A stretch of DNA of 64,000 bases from Dromaius novaehollandiae (GCF_036370855.1 NC_088098.1:138652721-138716720); one strand, 5' to 3'; shown: positions 1 through 10,700, counted from the stretch's first letter. Made by a program: numbers and translations. Notes: generated by a model not told the origin, from the letters alone.

Positions 1-160
1 AGGCTGTTTTGTGCAGACTGTCAGATAGAGAAAGCCAAGTAAGCACTCAAAATCAGGTGTTTCTTGTGGTTAAATGAAACAGGACCATGTTTTCGAACTG
101 ACACAGGATGGAAAGAGAGACTCGGGTCAGAAGGTATTTGCTGGTCTGTACCTGCTGCAG
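1..160. other. Upstream flank, nothing recognised
   Basis: This is ordinary mixed-composition sequence before the GC content rises. I see no exon, repeat or clear promoter element in it. It may be distal promoter of ARHGAP6, but nothing in the bases shows that. Confidence 0.4.
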
Positions 161-583
161 ACCTGCTCCCGGCAAGCCCTACAGGTGCGCCCTGTACGCC
201 GAGCGCACTTCGCCTGTTCCTGCAGCCTGTTCCCGGAGGCAGCAGCTCTCCCTGACGCCCAGGGGGACACCGAGGGCCACCTCCACCTGCCCCGCGCCCG
301 CGCTGGGCACCCGCGGCCCCGGCGGGCTGGGGATGCGCCGGCTGACCCGCCGCGGCGCCTTCGGGAGCCATAAGGACTCCCAGCAGCCATCGTTCCCCTT
401 TGCACGTCCCCCTAGCCCCCCGATCTCGAAGCAAGCTCAACCTCAAAGCTCAAGGCGAGCGCGGCGCCCGGCCCTGGCCCCGCGCCCCGGCGCCGCCCGG
501 CACCCGACGGGGGGCGGCGAGCGGATCCCGTGCGCATCGCCGCCGAGGCGGGGAGTGACTCTGGCAGGCTGCGGCGAGCCGAG

Positions 584-672
584 ATAAAAGCTTTCGCTGC
601 TGCCTCCTTCCCTCCCCTTTTCGCTCGTAACTTTTTTTTTCCTTCCCCTCCCTCCCTCCCTCTCCCTCCCAG
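584..672 (+). promoter_or_regulatory. ARHGAP6: Candidate core promoter: TATA-like element and long pyrimidine tract
   Basis: ATAAAAG at 584-590 is the only TATA-like string in the GC-rich island. It is followed by an almost pure C/T stretch at about 601-671 (runs of T, then repeated CCCTCC). If the TATA-like element works, transcription would start about 25-35 bases downstream, inside the pyrimidine tract, leaving a 5'UTR of roughly 285 bases. The tract ends in CAG (670-672), so it could instead be a 3' splice site for an upstream non-coding exon. The start site is inferred and could only be fixed by 5'-end data. Confidence 0.4.
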
Positions 673-733
673 CGAAGTGACCGCGGCGGCGGCAGCCCCG
701 GAGCAGCCCCGGCGCGGGACACGGGCCGCCGCC

Positions 734-778
734 ATGAGCCCCCCGGTGCCGCCGTCGGGCCGCGCCGCGGGGGGCTGA
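734..778 (+). other. Upstream ORF in the ARHGAP6 5'UTR (14 codons)
   Basis: ATG at 734 lies in a strong Kozak context (GCCGCCATGA) and opens a 14-codon frame, MSPPVPPSGRAAGG, that ends at TGA 776-778. It is in the same frame as the main start at 902 but is closed 123 bases before it. The main ATG has a weaker context (G at -3, T at +4). Upstream ORFs like this usually lower translation of the main frame. Whether the mRNA includes it depends on the true start site. Confidence 0.6.
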
Positions 779-788
779 GCCGCAGTGC

Positions 789-885
789 GGGGGGCGCCCG
801 GGGGCCGGCGGCGGGAGCGCAGGGGGCGGCGGGGGCAGAGCAGCCAGCGAGAGCCCGGCGGCAGCGGCGGCGGGGCCCGGGGGGC
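789..885 (+). promoter_or_regulatory. G-rich, quadruplex-capable segment of the 5'UTR
   Basis: Runs of G occur at 789-794, 800-804, 813-815, 822-826 and 831-835, with further runs near 871-885, separated by short loops. At least four runs of three or more G within about 50 bases meet the usual G-quadruplex pattern. They sit on the sense strand between the upstream ORF stop and the main start codon, so a folded RNA could hinder scanning. This is a sequence-based prediction only. Confidence 0.5.
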
Positions 886-901
886 GGCGGCCGCCGCCGC
901 G

Positions 902-1393
902 ATGTCGGCGCAGAGCTTGCTGAGCAGCGTCTTCTCCTGCTCCTCGCCGGCCGCCGCCGCCCCCGCCGCCAAGAGCCTCTCCAAGCGGCGGCTCCGGCAG
1001 ACCCGCAGCCTCGACCCCGCCATCATCGGCGGCGGCGGCCGCGAAGAGGGCGAGGGCGCGGGCCGGACGCCGCGGGCGCGGGCCGCCGGCAGCCCCCCGG
1101 CGGAGCGGGACGCCCCGCCGCCGCCCGGCGCCTCGCTCTCCACGCCCTGCACGCCGCTGGAACGGTCGCCGCCGGGCAGCGGCCTCTTCGACGGCGAGAC
1201 CCCCCGCGGCAAGCGCAGCCCCGGCCGGGAGCTGCCATTCCTGGCGCGCACGCCCTCGGCCTCGGCGCTGAGCGGCCCCGCCGGCGCCGCCAACAGCATC
1301 TTCTCCTCGCCGCGCCGCTGGCTGCAGCAGCGCAAAGGGCAGCCCTCGCCGCTCGGCCCGCGCCCCGCCGCCTACGTCGTGTGGAAATCCGAG
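902..1393 (+). CDS. ARHGAP6: ARHGAP6 first coding exon (Rho GTPase-activating protein 6, N-terminus)
   Basis: ARHGAP6 is a cytoplasmic RhoGAP that speeds GTP hydrolysis by RhoA and is linked to actin remodelling. Its catalytic GAP domain is encoded by later exons outside this window. This exon gives 164 residues in phase 0. I recognise it by three islands shared with mammalian ARHGAP6: the opening [15 protein letters not shown]; the basic [17 protein letters not shown] (residues 28-44); and the end [14 protein letters not shown] (132-145) followed by YVVWKSE (158-164), exactly where the mammalian exon 1 ends. Between them is low-complexity Ala/Pro/Gly/Arg sequence with many SP/TP pairs, poorly conserved and, from memory, shorter than the roughly 195 residues in human. 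ATG 902 is chosen because an in-frame TGA lies at 776-778 and no other in-frame ATG falls between. The exon closes at GAG|GTAGGC. No signal peptide or membrane segment is seen. The residues look intact, so this is not a pseudogene. Confidence 0.94.
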
Positions 1394-1399
1394 GTAGGC
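1391..1399 (+). other. ARHGAP6: 5' splice site of ARHGAP6 exon 1 (GAG|GTAGGC)
   Basis: The exon ends after the Glu codon GAG (1391-1393) and the intron starts GTAGGC at 1394. This fits the donor consensus at -1, +1 to +3 and +5. The position matches the exon 1 boundary of mammalian ARHGAP6 (after the motif YVVWKSE), which supports phase 0. Confidence 0.88.
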
Positions 1400-1411
1400 G
1401 CGCCCGGCACT

Positions 1412-1471
1412 CCGCCGCCCCCGACGGCAGCCGGACCCCGCCGCCGCCCCCCGACAGCAGCCGGCCCCCCG
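1412..1471 (+). repeat. Tandem duplication of a ~30-bp GC-rich unit next to the splice donor
   Basis: Two imperfect copies (1412-1440 and 1441-1471) share CCGCCGCCC, CCGAC and GCAGCCGG in the same order, with small length differences in the C runs. The duplication starts 18 bases after the exon 1 donor. It looks like slippage in GC-rich DNA and may vary between individuals. Confidence 0.7.
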
Positions 1472-1605
1472 CCGCCGCCCCGCCGCGGAGCGGCCCTTGG
1501 CGCGGCCCTCGGCGCCCGCCGCCGGTGCGCGGGCAGCGGCGGGCAGGGCCGCGGGCTGCGGGCGCGGCGCCGTCGGGGTTTCGGGCAGAGGCCGGGCCGC
1601 GGCGT

Positions 1606-1620
1606 CGCGCGCGCGCGCGC
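1606..1620. repeat. Alternating (CG)n tract, Z-DNA prone
   Basis: Fifteen bases of strict C/G alternation sit near the downstream edge of the CpG island, continued imperfectly to about 1630. Alternating CG of this length is the classical Z-DNA-forming sequence and also a mutation hotspot through CpG deamination, so its survival suggests the locus is unmethylated in the germline. Confidence 0.75.
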
Positions 1621-1674
1621 TGCGCTGTCGCGTTGGCGGGGCGAGCTCCTGCGCTTGGTGTTCCCTCAATGAAC

Positions 1675-2160
1675 TCCATATATAGTTGTCCCGGGCATGT
1701 AAAACTTTCCCCTCCCAGTTTCACACCTCATAAACTTAAATATGCAATGGCTTCTAACAAGATAGACAAATTATTTTTAATGCGCGCACCCAGCGATCCG
1801 TGATTTATTTGACAACACAGATGTGTCAAAACCACATGAGGAGCGATCATATTCCAAGACAAATCCAGCTTAGCAATGCAAATATTTATCCATTTAACTT
1901 GGATATCTTCGATGCTGGGCTGCAGATATCATACCAAGTGGACAAATGTATTCAAAGAATGTAGCATTGTTTCTTGATAGCGATTGCTTTGGAAGTTGAT
2001 TATGCGCAGCCCTTTGTAACTGTAAACTCTGTGTGTTTGAAGAAATTCTCCTTCCTGTTTGTGGCATTTAGCTTTCTTCGTTAACTGTTTAGTAGTGGCT
2101 TTTGGCGCTCTTGGATTGCGGTTGGAAGACAGCCTTTTCCATTTATTTCCATTTCCTTTT
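1675..2160. promoter_or_regulatory. Possible regulatory element in the proximal intron
   Basis: Right after the CpG island the sequence is complex and non-repetitive, unlike much of the intron. It holds a perfect octamer ATGCAAAT (1876-1883), an inverted repeat TTTGACA (1808-1814) / TGTCAAA (1824-1830), and a CACATG E-box nearby. Such composition is typical of conserved enhancers next to first exons. Conservation cannot be judged from one sequence, so this is a low-confidence call. Confidence 0.25.
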
Positions 2161-3766
2161 CAGGCAGTTTCTTCTGTTATAAATAACTGTTACTAGATCA
2201 ATTAACAAAACACAGCCATTATTTCGATATGATGCAGAACTCCTCACAAAATCGTTACCTTCCACAGTGACCTGGGATTCACAGGCGCATTAGACGCTGT
2301 TGAGACACAAGATTGCAAAAGACAATTTTTAAGGGCCGAGTCTGCCTCCGACCCTGAACACGTCCCCCACATCTTCCCTACAACTTGGGATGTAAAAGCT
2401 CTCAAGCTCCGCCAGTTGGGATGGTATGTCAGTGCTTGGGTGATGGCTTCAGAAGTGTTGCTGTGTAGAGTTAAAAGAGACAAAGAAGATTTTTACCCAT
2501 TTTCAAGAATGTGTTAATACTTACGATCAAAAGTTACTCAGAATTAGCTAAATGTATTTCATCTAGATGCTGGAATTTCAAGTTAAAAGTCGATGACTGC
2601 AAAAACCTTTTTGGGAGTACCAGTGTCAGTGACAAAAAACCTGCTGTGAGACAGTGGGCAATGGGATCTGACCTTTAGAAGTTCATGCTAAGTAAGGGTA
2701 AGATGGCCACTTACCCAGTTATGATTTGATAACTGCCATCAAAACATGTAATATAGGTAAGAGTTCCCATGCAGAGTTATCCAATTGTATCCAAGACGTA
2801 GAGCATAGGGACCTAGGGCTCCAGTCTGCAGAGCTAGGTGGGTCCCTGTATTTTCACTGGCTCCAGGCGAAGGTGTTGGATGCTCTGGGCATGTAAGGGT
2901 TACTCTACCTGTCATTTTTTGTAGTCTTGAGGCCTGTGGGTTGTCAAACTGTGCAGCACAGCGCATCTTTTTCAGACTGCAAATGCAAAAGTGCGAGGGT
3001 TTTTTCTCAAGTTGGTGTGCATTCAGCATTTTTAAGTAGTCAGGCCTTTCTTTTGTTTTTGGTTTGATTCCTGGTCACAGAGGATTGTAGCTTTGCGTTG
3101 TGGAGCTTCTGGTTAAGTTTAAATTCAGTGCAGTATCATGTGATGTTACAGTGCTGTTCTTCAACAAAGTTTTTATTTGATTACTTGGCATTTGAACCTG
3201 GGTAGGTATCTTTCAGGCATTTAAGAAAAGGGTATCTACAATAACAAAGAGTGGTTTGTATTTTGGAGGCATCTTTCATGTTGGTAAGAACAGATATTTA
3301 GAGTAACTGATATATTTAAAAAATCGCCTTTAGACTGGAAAAAAATGCCTGCAGTTCTGATGCATGAGAACAGTTCGGGACAGGTCCGTGCATGGTGCTG
3401 TAAAGGAGTAATGTGTACCCGGTCTCTGTGCTGAACGCCCATGTTTGGCCCTGGTGGGTAGCTTGCAGATGGGACACTCCTGCCCACGATGCCTTGGTCC
3501 TGCATGAGTGACTTTGCAGTCGCCGTCGCAGTGGTCACGGCGGTGCTGTCGTGTAGTGGGACTCCGATGCTGCACCTGGTTTGTGGTGTTGTGTGTCCTC
3601 ACAGCACCTAATGCCTGTTGGGTCTGGAGTTTGGATTTTCAAGGTGTTACACAAGTATTAACTCGTCATGTTTTAACTATCGGCAGTGATATGTATAAAT
3701 GATTTTAAACCATATTTTAAAAGAAATTTTACATGAGTAATTTTGATCATCTTCGCCCTCTTATTG

Positions 3767-3800
3767 TGTCCTAATGTCGGACATGTCCTAATGTTGGACA
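3767..3800. repeat. Two abutting 17-bp dyads, with a p53-type half-site at the junction
   Basis: TGTCCTAATGTCGGACA (3767-3783) is followed directly by the same unit with one change (3784-3800). Each unit has dyad symmetry, TGTCC...GGACA. The junction creates GGACATGTCC at 3779-3788, a perfect match to the p53-family half-site RRRCWWGYYY. Whether it binds anything is unknown. Confidence 0.75.
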
Positions 3801-5218
3801 TTCAGTTTGGTTTTATCATAAAATAGGATTGTTCGTAAAGGATTTGGTTACTTCATATTCAGTCTTCATTGAAAAAAGACTTACTCAGTTTTAGGAAATT
3901 GGGAATTCTCTGTTTCAGGTGCTTCACCCTACCTACGGCAAAGTAAGTGTGCTTGAATAGGTTAAAAAAGACTCATTTTATTTGGAGAATAGGAAGTAAT
4001 TGTTTATAATATTGTAACTTTAAAAGGTCCAGTTATCTAGGTTATAGAATCCTCAATAGCAAATTTGTAGTTCAGTTTCTCTCAGCTTGAAAAATTGAGT
4101 TTATCGTGGAAAAGATTTTACTCAACTGTAAAAGAAAATTGAATAGATGAATGTGAGCCAAAAATGAGTGTGGAAGGTTTTGGTCTGAATATTTAAAAAT
4201 TCCCATCCTGTTTCTTAGGAAATATAAGAGGTATTCATTACAAAACCTTTTTTCATTAACTCCATTCCAACATCTTCAGTATAATTACCCTTTTTGGAAA
4301 ATAATTCTGTAAATCCACTGTGCAAGCACCAGGGTTATGCATTGAAGATTTTCTTTTAGGAGATAGATGTATGTGGGAATTATTTCCTTCCTCCCATCTT
4401 TATCTCTGATGCAGTAAAGAGAAAGAGAAGTAAAATTTAATGGAGACTGTGTCTTCAAAAAACCGAAACCAATATCCTCTGAGCAGGACATCCTTCATCT
4501 GTCCCAAACTGCATCTGTGTCAGATGTGACCTGGCGACGATGCAGCTTGTAGCATGCGCTTGCGTGCAAGATCTGCAAATCCTGCCCTTGGAACAGCCTG
4601 TTGTTCAGGGGTAGGAACAATTGGCCCAGCTGCATTCAAATTTAAAGTGTTCACTAAGTGCTTAGTTACCAGCTGATCGGAGATTTCCGTACACGAGGCC
4701 AGAATTTCTATAATTTTGATATGAGGCCAAGAGAAGGATGGATTGTTTGTTTTACCTTTTTTATTTTAGCTATTTGACTTCAGCATTTTATACCACACCC
4801 CTTTATACGGGCCTGGGAATGGAAAGGTTGCTGCTTAGATAGAGTTGTCATTCATAAATAATTTTTAATGGAATGTCAACATTACATGGGGAATTTCAAG
4901 TTTCAGTGGTTGGTCACATGTAAAGGTTTCATGTGAAGAACGGTATTAAGCCTAAATTCTTGCTCCAAGGATTTTGTAGATGTGAAGCATCAAGTGAAAG
5001 AGGTCTCTCTCGCTCTCTAGCGATCTCTTTCTTCGACATATATTTTCCAGTGCAGTTGATGGTGTTTATCTTCACAAGAATTTTTTACAATTATAAAGAA
5101 TAATTTAGTGGAGCTTTACCTCACTAACAAGAGCTCTTTCCGCTTTCTATTATCAACTCATATTAAAATATGCTTAAATATATATTTTAAATTGCTTAAA
5201 TTAAGGGCTGCTCTTCTT

Positions 5219-5280
5219 GTTCCTGGTTTTATTGAAGTCAGTGACAAAGTTTCCAGTGGTTTCAGTGAATTGTAGGGCAA
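5219..5280. repeat. Fragment of an old palindromic interspersed repeat
   Basis: The stretch with TTGAAGTCAGTGACAAAG, then TTTCCAGTGGTTTCAGTG, follows the layout of a widespread decayed repeat I recognise from sauropsid introns: tgaagtcaatg, then a (g)ggagttttgcca- or aagttcccat-like spacer, then gacttcagtg. The copy at 60835-60905 has the same layout. I cannot name the family with certainty; its self-complementary design suggests a non-autonomous DNA transposon. Confidence 0.45.
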
Positions 5281-7754
5281 AGCCTTGGGAGATTTTTAAT
5301 AAAGGAAAAAAAGGTTCATCTTCAATTCCCATCAGATTTCAGCTGTCCTTCTAAGACATTTTCTTAAAAGAAAACATCTTCTTTCACTTATAAAATGAAA
5401 TCTTTGAATTATTATACTTTAATTCGTTAAATGTTTTATATGGTTAAGTGACTGTTAAAGCAAAATAAATATCGTGGGAAAAGGTGGCAAAAGCTGTAGA
5501 GCTACCTTAAGGTCTTGATTCTGCAAACATTTAGTCATATATTTATACTTAAATATCTTAGTAGTCCTGTACAAGCTAAAGGTGTGTTTTATAGAGTGTG
5601 GTTTAAGAGAGCCTATGTTTTTAATGACTGGAATACATTCACCAGGTGAAAAGTCCAACAGAGTTCAAAATTAATAGGTCTGCATGAAGGCTCCAGTAGT
5701 GCTAAGTCTTCTGCTTATTTTTCTTTACTAAAGACAGGAATGGAAAGCCACAGCATGTGTGTAGCAAATATGGCAAATTATGGAAATGTCTCTGACTAAT
5801 CCTTTTGTTATGATATACCAAATCTACACACTTAAACTTACATGGCCTGATTATTCTGTTATTACACTCAGCATATTACTCAGAAATTAAACATCAACAT
5901 CTCCAGCTAACATGCTTTTTTATGAGAGCTGGTTTTAAAGTAATGGTGACATAAAGTCTGAAGCCCTTGTTTTTGCTCGTTTAGCTGCTGGGAAATGGGA
6001 GGAATTGTCATTTATTGCTTGTTATTACCTCCTCAATGGCTTTGGGTTGTTGTGACAATTTGATCAGCTCTTCCTCACTTCTGACATAACCTGGTGAGTA
6101 GTGAGAGAGAAGCGGTGCAATGTACCTTTTTGCTCCCCTAGGGTGGCTTTTTTAAACCGTAGCGGAGGCGTGTCGTTTCCCCCATTGCAAGACTGGAAGT
6201 TGCCTTGGCTTCTCTGCTCCCCCCAGGTTCTGGGAAGAAGCTGGGATCTTCCCGATATTGCCGAGCTGCCCGTCGGCACAGCTATACTAGTTGCAAGGAC
6301 GTTGGAGTTGCCTGTCTACAAAATCAGAATGGCAACATTGCTTTAGCTTAATTATTTTATAACTTCTGTTTGAGTCACATGGGCTGATAATTTAGGGCAT
6401 GGCTTTCAGAAGTAGTAAATGCTTGCAAAGACAGTTTCAGTTAATAGGTGCTGAGGGATTAAATTCACTTGTCTGATATTTTAAGAATGAGAGTTTAAAT
6501 CTGTCAGAACGGAGGTCGCTGATTCCCTCCTTGTTGCCTATTCCCTCCTTCTGTATCTCCTTGCCAAAGTTTCCCACTGAGCGTCACTGTTTTTGCAAAT
6601 GAATTTTAAACCTCTTTCTCAAAGTTACTCTGTGTGCCTAGCTTAGTTTTTTTCCCTCACTTTGTTCTGCTTTTTCACAGCCAGCCCTCACATCCAAACT
6701 ACACTAATGGGAGGATGTGCATGAGAAATACTTTCACAGAAAAAGGACAAAACAAAATTCTTCAGAAAATTTTAAGGTTACTATGGTTGACCAGTTGAGA
6801 GGTCACTTTCTTCTACAGATATATATCTTTGGGTGCTTCAAATGAATATTTTTCTTTGAAGCTAGTGAGACAAACTGGGAGAGAAAAAGTACTGATCACA
6901 TAATCAAGTTTGCAGGATCAGAACCTGTTCACTGTAAATTGAGAGAGGGAAAGAGCTTTTCAATACTTTTCCTTCCCCTATTCAATCTGTGAGCAATGAT
7001 TGATATGTATTCCAAAATGTGTAGGCTACTTGTGTAAAAAAGAGTCTTCTCATATTCCTTAGGATGCATGAAGACTTGAAATAGAAATTTGTATGTTGTA
7101 TTACAAAAACCTAGGATGTGGTGTGGAAACTGCAGCAAAGATATCCTTTCCCCAGTTCTCATGAAGGATTACACTTCAAGGGGTGTTGATATGACAGCAG
7201 GTGTCAAACCACGGATTAAACTAAATCTTTCCTCATGTAGAAGAGCAGAGCTGCTACACTTGGAACTAGGGGTAAGGCCCTACCTCTGAAGGCTGTAATA
7301 GTTTGCATCATCTGAAGATCGGTGCTCCTGATCTGACAGTATACATGCAAATATTTTGATGAAACTCCTTCTCTCAACTCCTCAACATTTAGTTTCTTGC
7401 GACAGTGCCATATTTATTGGTCTTCAGATGCCATAGTCTTACAAGCTTTATCTTCACTGTGCTGTTAGCTGGGTGTTTTTGAGTTCATTGTTTCTGCATT
7501 TCCCTGCGTCATATTAATGATGATATGCTCTATAATTTTTTTTCCCATCAGCTGGAAAATGTGTCCGCTTTTTGGGAAGGAAGCACAGGGAATGTATTAA
7601 ATTACCATCAGCACCAGCTCATCTTTTTGCCCTGATAATCTCTGAAAAATGAAATGTAGCTGAAGTTAAATGAACGTTCAGTGCCACTTCCATATACTTA
7701 TCCTCAAGCACCTTGATTCTTAAGCTGGACATTTTTCCATATGGGTGGAAGAGG

Positions 7755-7778
7755 AGGGCTCTCCCTGTGGAGAGCCCT
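7755..7778. repeat. Perfect 10-bp inverted repeat with 4-nt loop
   Basis: AGGGCTCTCC (7755-7764) is followed by the loop CTGT and the exact reverse complement GGAGAGCCCT (7769-7778). The stem does not extend further. It is too short for a microRNA precursor by itself. It may be a chance palindrome or the remnant end of a small transposon. Confidence 0.7.
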
Positions 7779-10700
7779 GATCAACTGTTCAGGGAGCAGA
7801 ATGGGGATCTGGTGTGTTTAAAGGGCTTTTTGTCACCTTTTTTTAGTAGCCCTTCAAACAATATAAAAACTAGACCCTCCCCCCCCAAATTGCTAATGTG
7901 CCTTTTTCCCTTGGGAGGGGGGCCTTTTCATCTGAGAACTGTGTTTTGGAGAACTTTTGATTTTTAAAATAAAACACTATCTGCTATTTACCACTGAACT
8001 GTTCTGCTTTATTTTCTTGTATGAGATGCTCTAAAACACTAGATGTACAGTACAGATTGATTTCAGCCTAAGTCCATACCACTCAATGTTTTCAGAGTTC
8101 TGTAACTGCAAAGCATTTTGTGGGCACAAATGTTGTGGGTCTTGTATGAAGATGTATGCCATTAGAAATTAACTAAATGTATTCAACATTTCTGAATTTG
8201 GGAAATACACTCTTCCCATTCCTGACTAAATTCCAGCTTAAGGACATTTGGTGAAAATGTGGGAATTGACAGTTAGGACAGACGAAATTTTTACTGAGTG
8301 TGCATTGCTTAAATAATGGGAAAGAAACTTGTGAAAAAAATAGAAATGACATTGAAAAATGATTTTAAGCAGCCACGAACATAACAACAACCCAGACTGA
8401 AATCTTTGTTTCATGATGGAGTAACTGCTTTGCAGACTCAGTCCTGTATGAGAAGAACTTGAAACTGTGACAATTTGTGAGCTGAAAACTTTTCAGAAGC
8501 CTCTCTTCACTCTTCTGTGGTGCTCTGGAGGTATAAGCATTTAGGTAGGGGGCATGTTTTTTCTTCCAGTTGTAAATATCCTAATGGAAACCAAGAGGGG
8601 ATTCTGAGCAAGTAGGGCTGAACACTCATTCTGCCAGAGTAGTAACTGGGCTATATCAGTGTCATATCTGCGGAGTAGAAATCTTAAAGTAAGGTAATGA
8701 AAATTAAATGATAATAGCAATACTATTATAGCCACATTCAACATGATACGATACTGCTTGTGTTTGATTTGCTGGCTGTGTGGCATAGTATCTGGGACCA
8801 TATGGGTCACTGGACTTAAGTAGATGTTTTAATACAGTTTTTGTGCATCCTGAATTGCACAGATTTTTAACCAAACCAGGTGTCTGGATGGTGGGGGAAG
8901 AGGCCAAATATTTCATAATGGAAATTGAGGGAGGACCAGGTAAGGAGGTAAGGGTAAGGTTCAGGTTATTCAAACTTTATTAGAATTTGACATTGGGATT
9001 CAGTGTCCAATTTTGTGAGGTATTGAGCACTTTGACTTTAACCTAACAAGGTATTTAAGTGTGTGCTTTACCTAAAGCAAGTGAATACTACTAATCAAAA
9101 CATAAAATCAGGTAGGAAACAAAGCCCTTGGTTATCATTCAGTCATAGGAATTTTGCTTTTTTTCACTTCTCTTTAAAACTTTCCTGTGGAATGTTTTAT
9201 GCAGATTTTGAAGCTGTGTCTGTTCAAAATCATTTCTGTTGTTATCTGATTTTCATCCTGCAGCAGTAGTACATTTCTATGGAAATGTATGGCCAGGTTT
9301 TTAGCTCAGGTTGAATTTTTTCTAGATGTATAGGGAATGGCTTTGTCAAGTTGCATGTCTGCTCCACTCTGGTTGTGAGCAAGGACATATTGGATTACTG
9401 GGAGAGTAAGAATGTTTTTGAAGGATTTGGTGAGCTTTCAGTGCTTGACACTCACCACATTATTGTACTGGAACCAGATGTTGGTACCACATACTCTTGT
9501 TTTTGGAGCAAAGTAGGCTAGATATGGTATCTCTGGCCCTTGAGCACAGACACCAGCTCCCCATCCCTGTGTCAGCATCTTCAAAGCCCTGGCTGTGGGA
9601 ACAGCCTGCGTCCGTGCCTCCAGCCATGAAACTAAAACTGGCTTCTCCAGACCTTCTGACTTGCTGCTGCTCTCTCTCAAAACAAGGACATTTCTGCTTT
9701 ACAGTATTTCTCCATGAAGACAGTTTGACAGTGTAAGCTCATAAAGAGATTTCTGAGCTTTGGACTAAGTGGGGACGCACAAGAGCATTCAGTCTTGTGC
9801 AGGAGCTCTCCCTGCGCTTTGTACGCTGAGAAACTCCTGGGATTTGGATAGATCTTTCTTTGCTCTTTTTTTTGTCTGTTCATTTATGATTTCCTGTTCC
9901 ATGCAGCTAGATCTATTCACATTCACCTTGTCTTTTCTCTGCTTCTAGTTGTCTTTGTTATGTATTTCTTTGGATTATCCTCAATGTCAAACATTAAAAA
10001 GGAATATGGTATATCTTTTCCTTGTTTCCGTCACCTGAGGTCCATACTAAGAAAAGCTGTTTTACTGTAGCTCTACCATATCATTTGGGTTGGCCAAGGC
10101 AGTCGTAGTCGAATGTTAATTAGTCTTTGTGTTCTGGTAAAAGTTTTCAGCGAAGTACAGAGTGTGACACAGACTCTACTAACAAATGACAGATTCAAAG
10201 TACATTGAGGCATAATTTTACAAGAAATCCATGAAATGAGTCAAAAGTAATAGGTCTAACAATCCATCGCAGAAGTCTTTTTCCTCATGCTATGGTAGTA
10301 TCTTAAATTTTTAAATAAATTTTGGTGTGCATTCATACATAAACTGAAAATACATGCTACAAATGTGCAACCTCATTTTTATAGGATGATTAAGATTACT
10401 GTAAGAAGTCTCTTGCACAGCCTCAGTCATTCTTCTCTGAAGGACTAGCTTCTTGGATTTGATTTACAATGGTGGGACTGTACCTCCACTGAACATCTAT
10501 AACTGTGTTTGTAAAGGGAAGACTAGTACAGAGTTTCCCTTGCTGTTTCCAGGTGTCATTTGTTGTATCCCTTTGTTTTCTGCCACTGTCGTATTATGGC
10601 AAGATGGTTTTTGAGCAGTGTCTTTTTCTTATTTCTCTAAAGGGTAATTTGAGTTTAGTTGCACCCTCCCGAGAGTAATTCGGTGAGAAACCAGTTGGCA

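Larger units (their letters stand above)
180..1670. promoter_or_regulatory. ARHGAP6: CpG island covering the ARHGAP6 promoter, 5'UTR and exon 1
   Basis: The sequence is very GC-rich and dense in CpG from about 180 to 1670, with GCCGCC, GGGGCGG and CGCG strings throughout. It stops abruptly: after about 1672 the DNA becomes AT-rich within a few dozen bases. The island holds the first coding exon and its splice donor, so it is most likely the unmethylated promoter island of ARHGAP6. Several GC-box-like GGGCGG strings are present and no CCAAT box was seen. Long open frames on both strands here (up to about 400 codons antisense) result from stop-codon scarcity in GC-rich DNA and are not genes. 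Confidence 0.9.

Noticed and set aside
785..901. In-frame extension of the ARHGAP6 start upstream to a GTG at 785
   Set aside because: GTG is not a usual eukaryotic start, ATG 902 matches the known N-terminus, and the extension is low-complexity Arg/Gly/Ala.
1394..1672. Reading through the splice donor as coding sequence
   Set aside because: The frame stays open by GC bias only. Homology to ARHGAP6 stops exactly at the GAG|GTAGGC donor.
412..1724. Long antisense open frames (up to about 408 codons) across the CpG island
   Set aside because: The sequence is so GC-rich that stop codons are rare in every frame. The translations are low-complexity Ala/Arg/Gly/Pro and the true + strand exon overlaps them.
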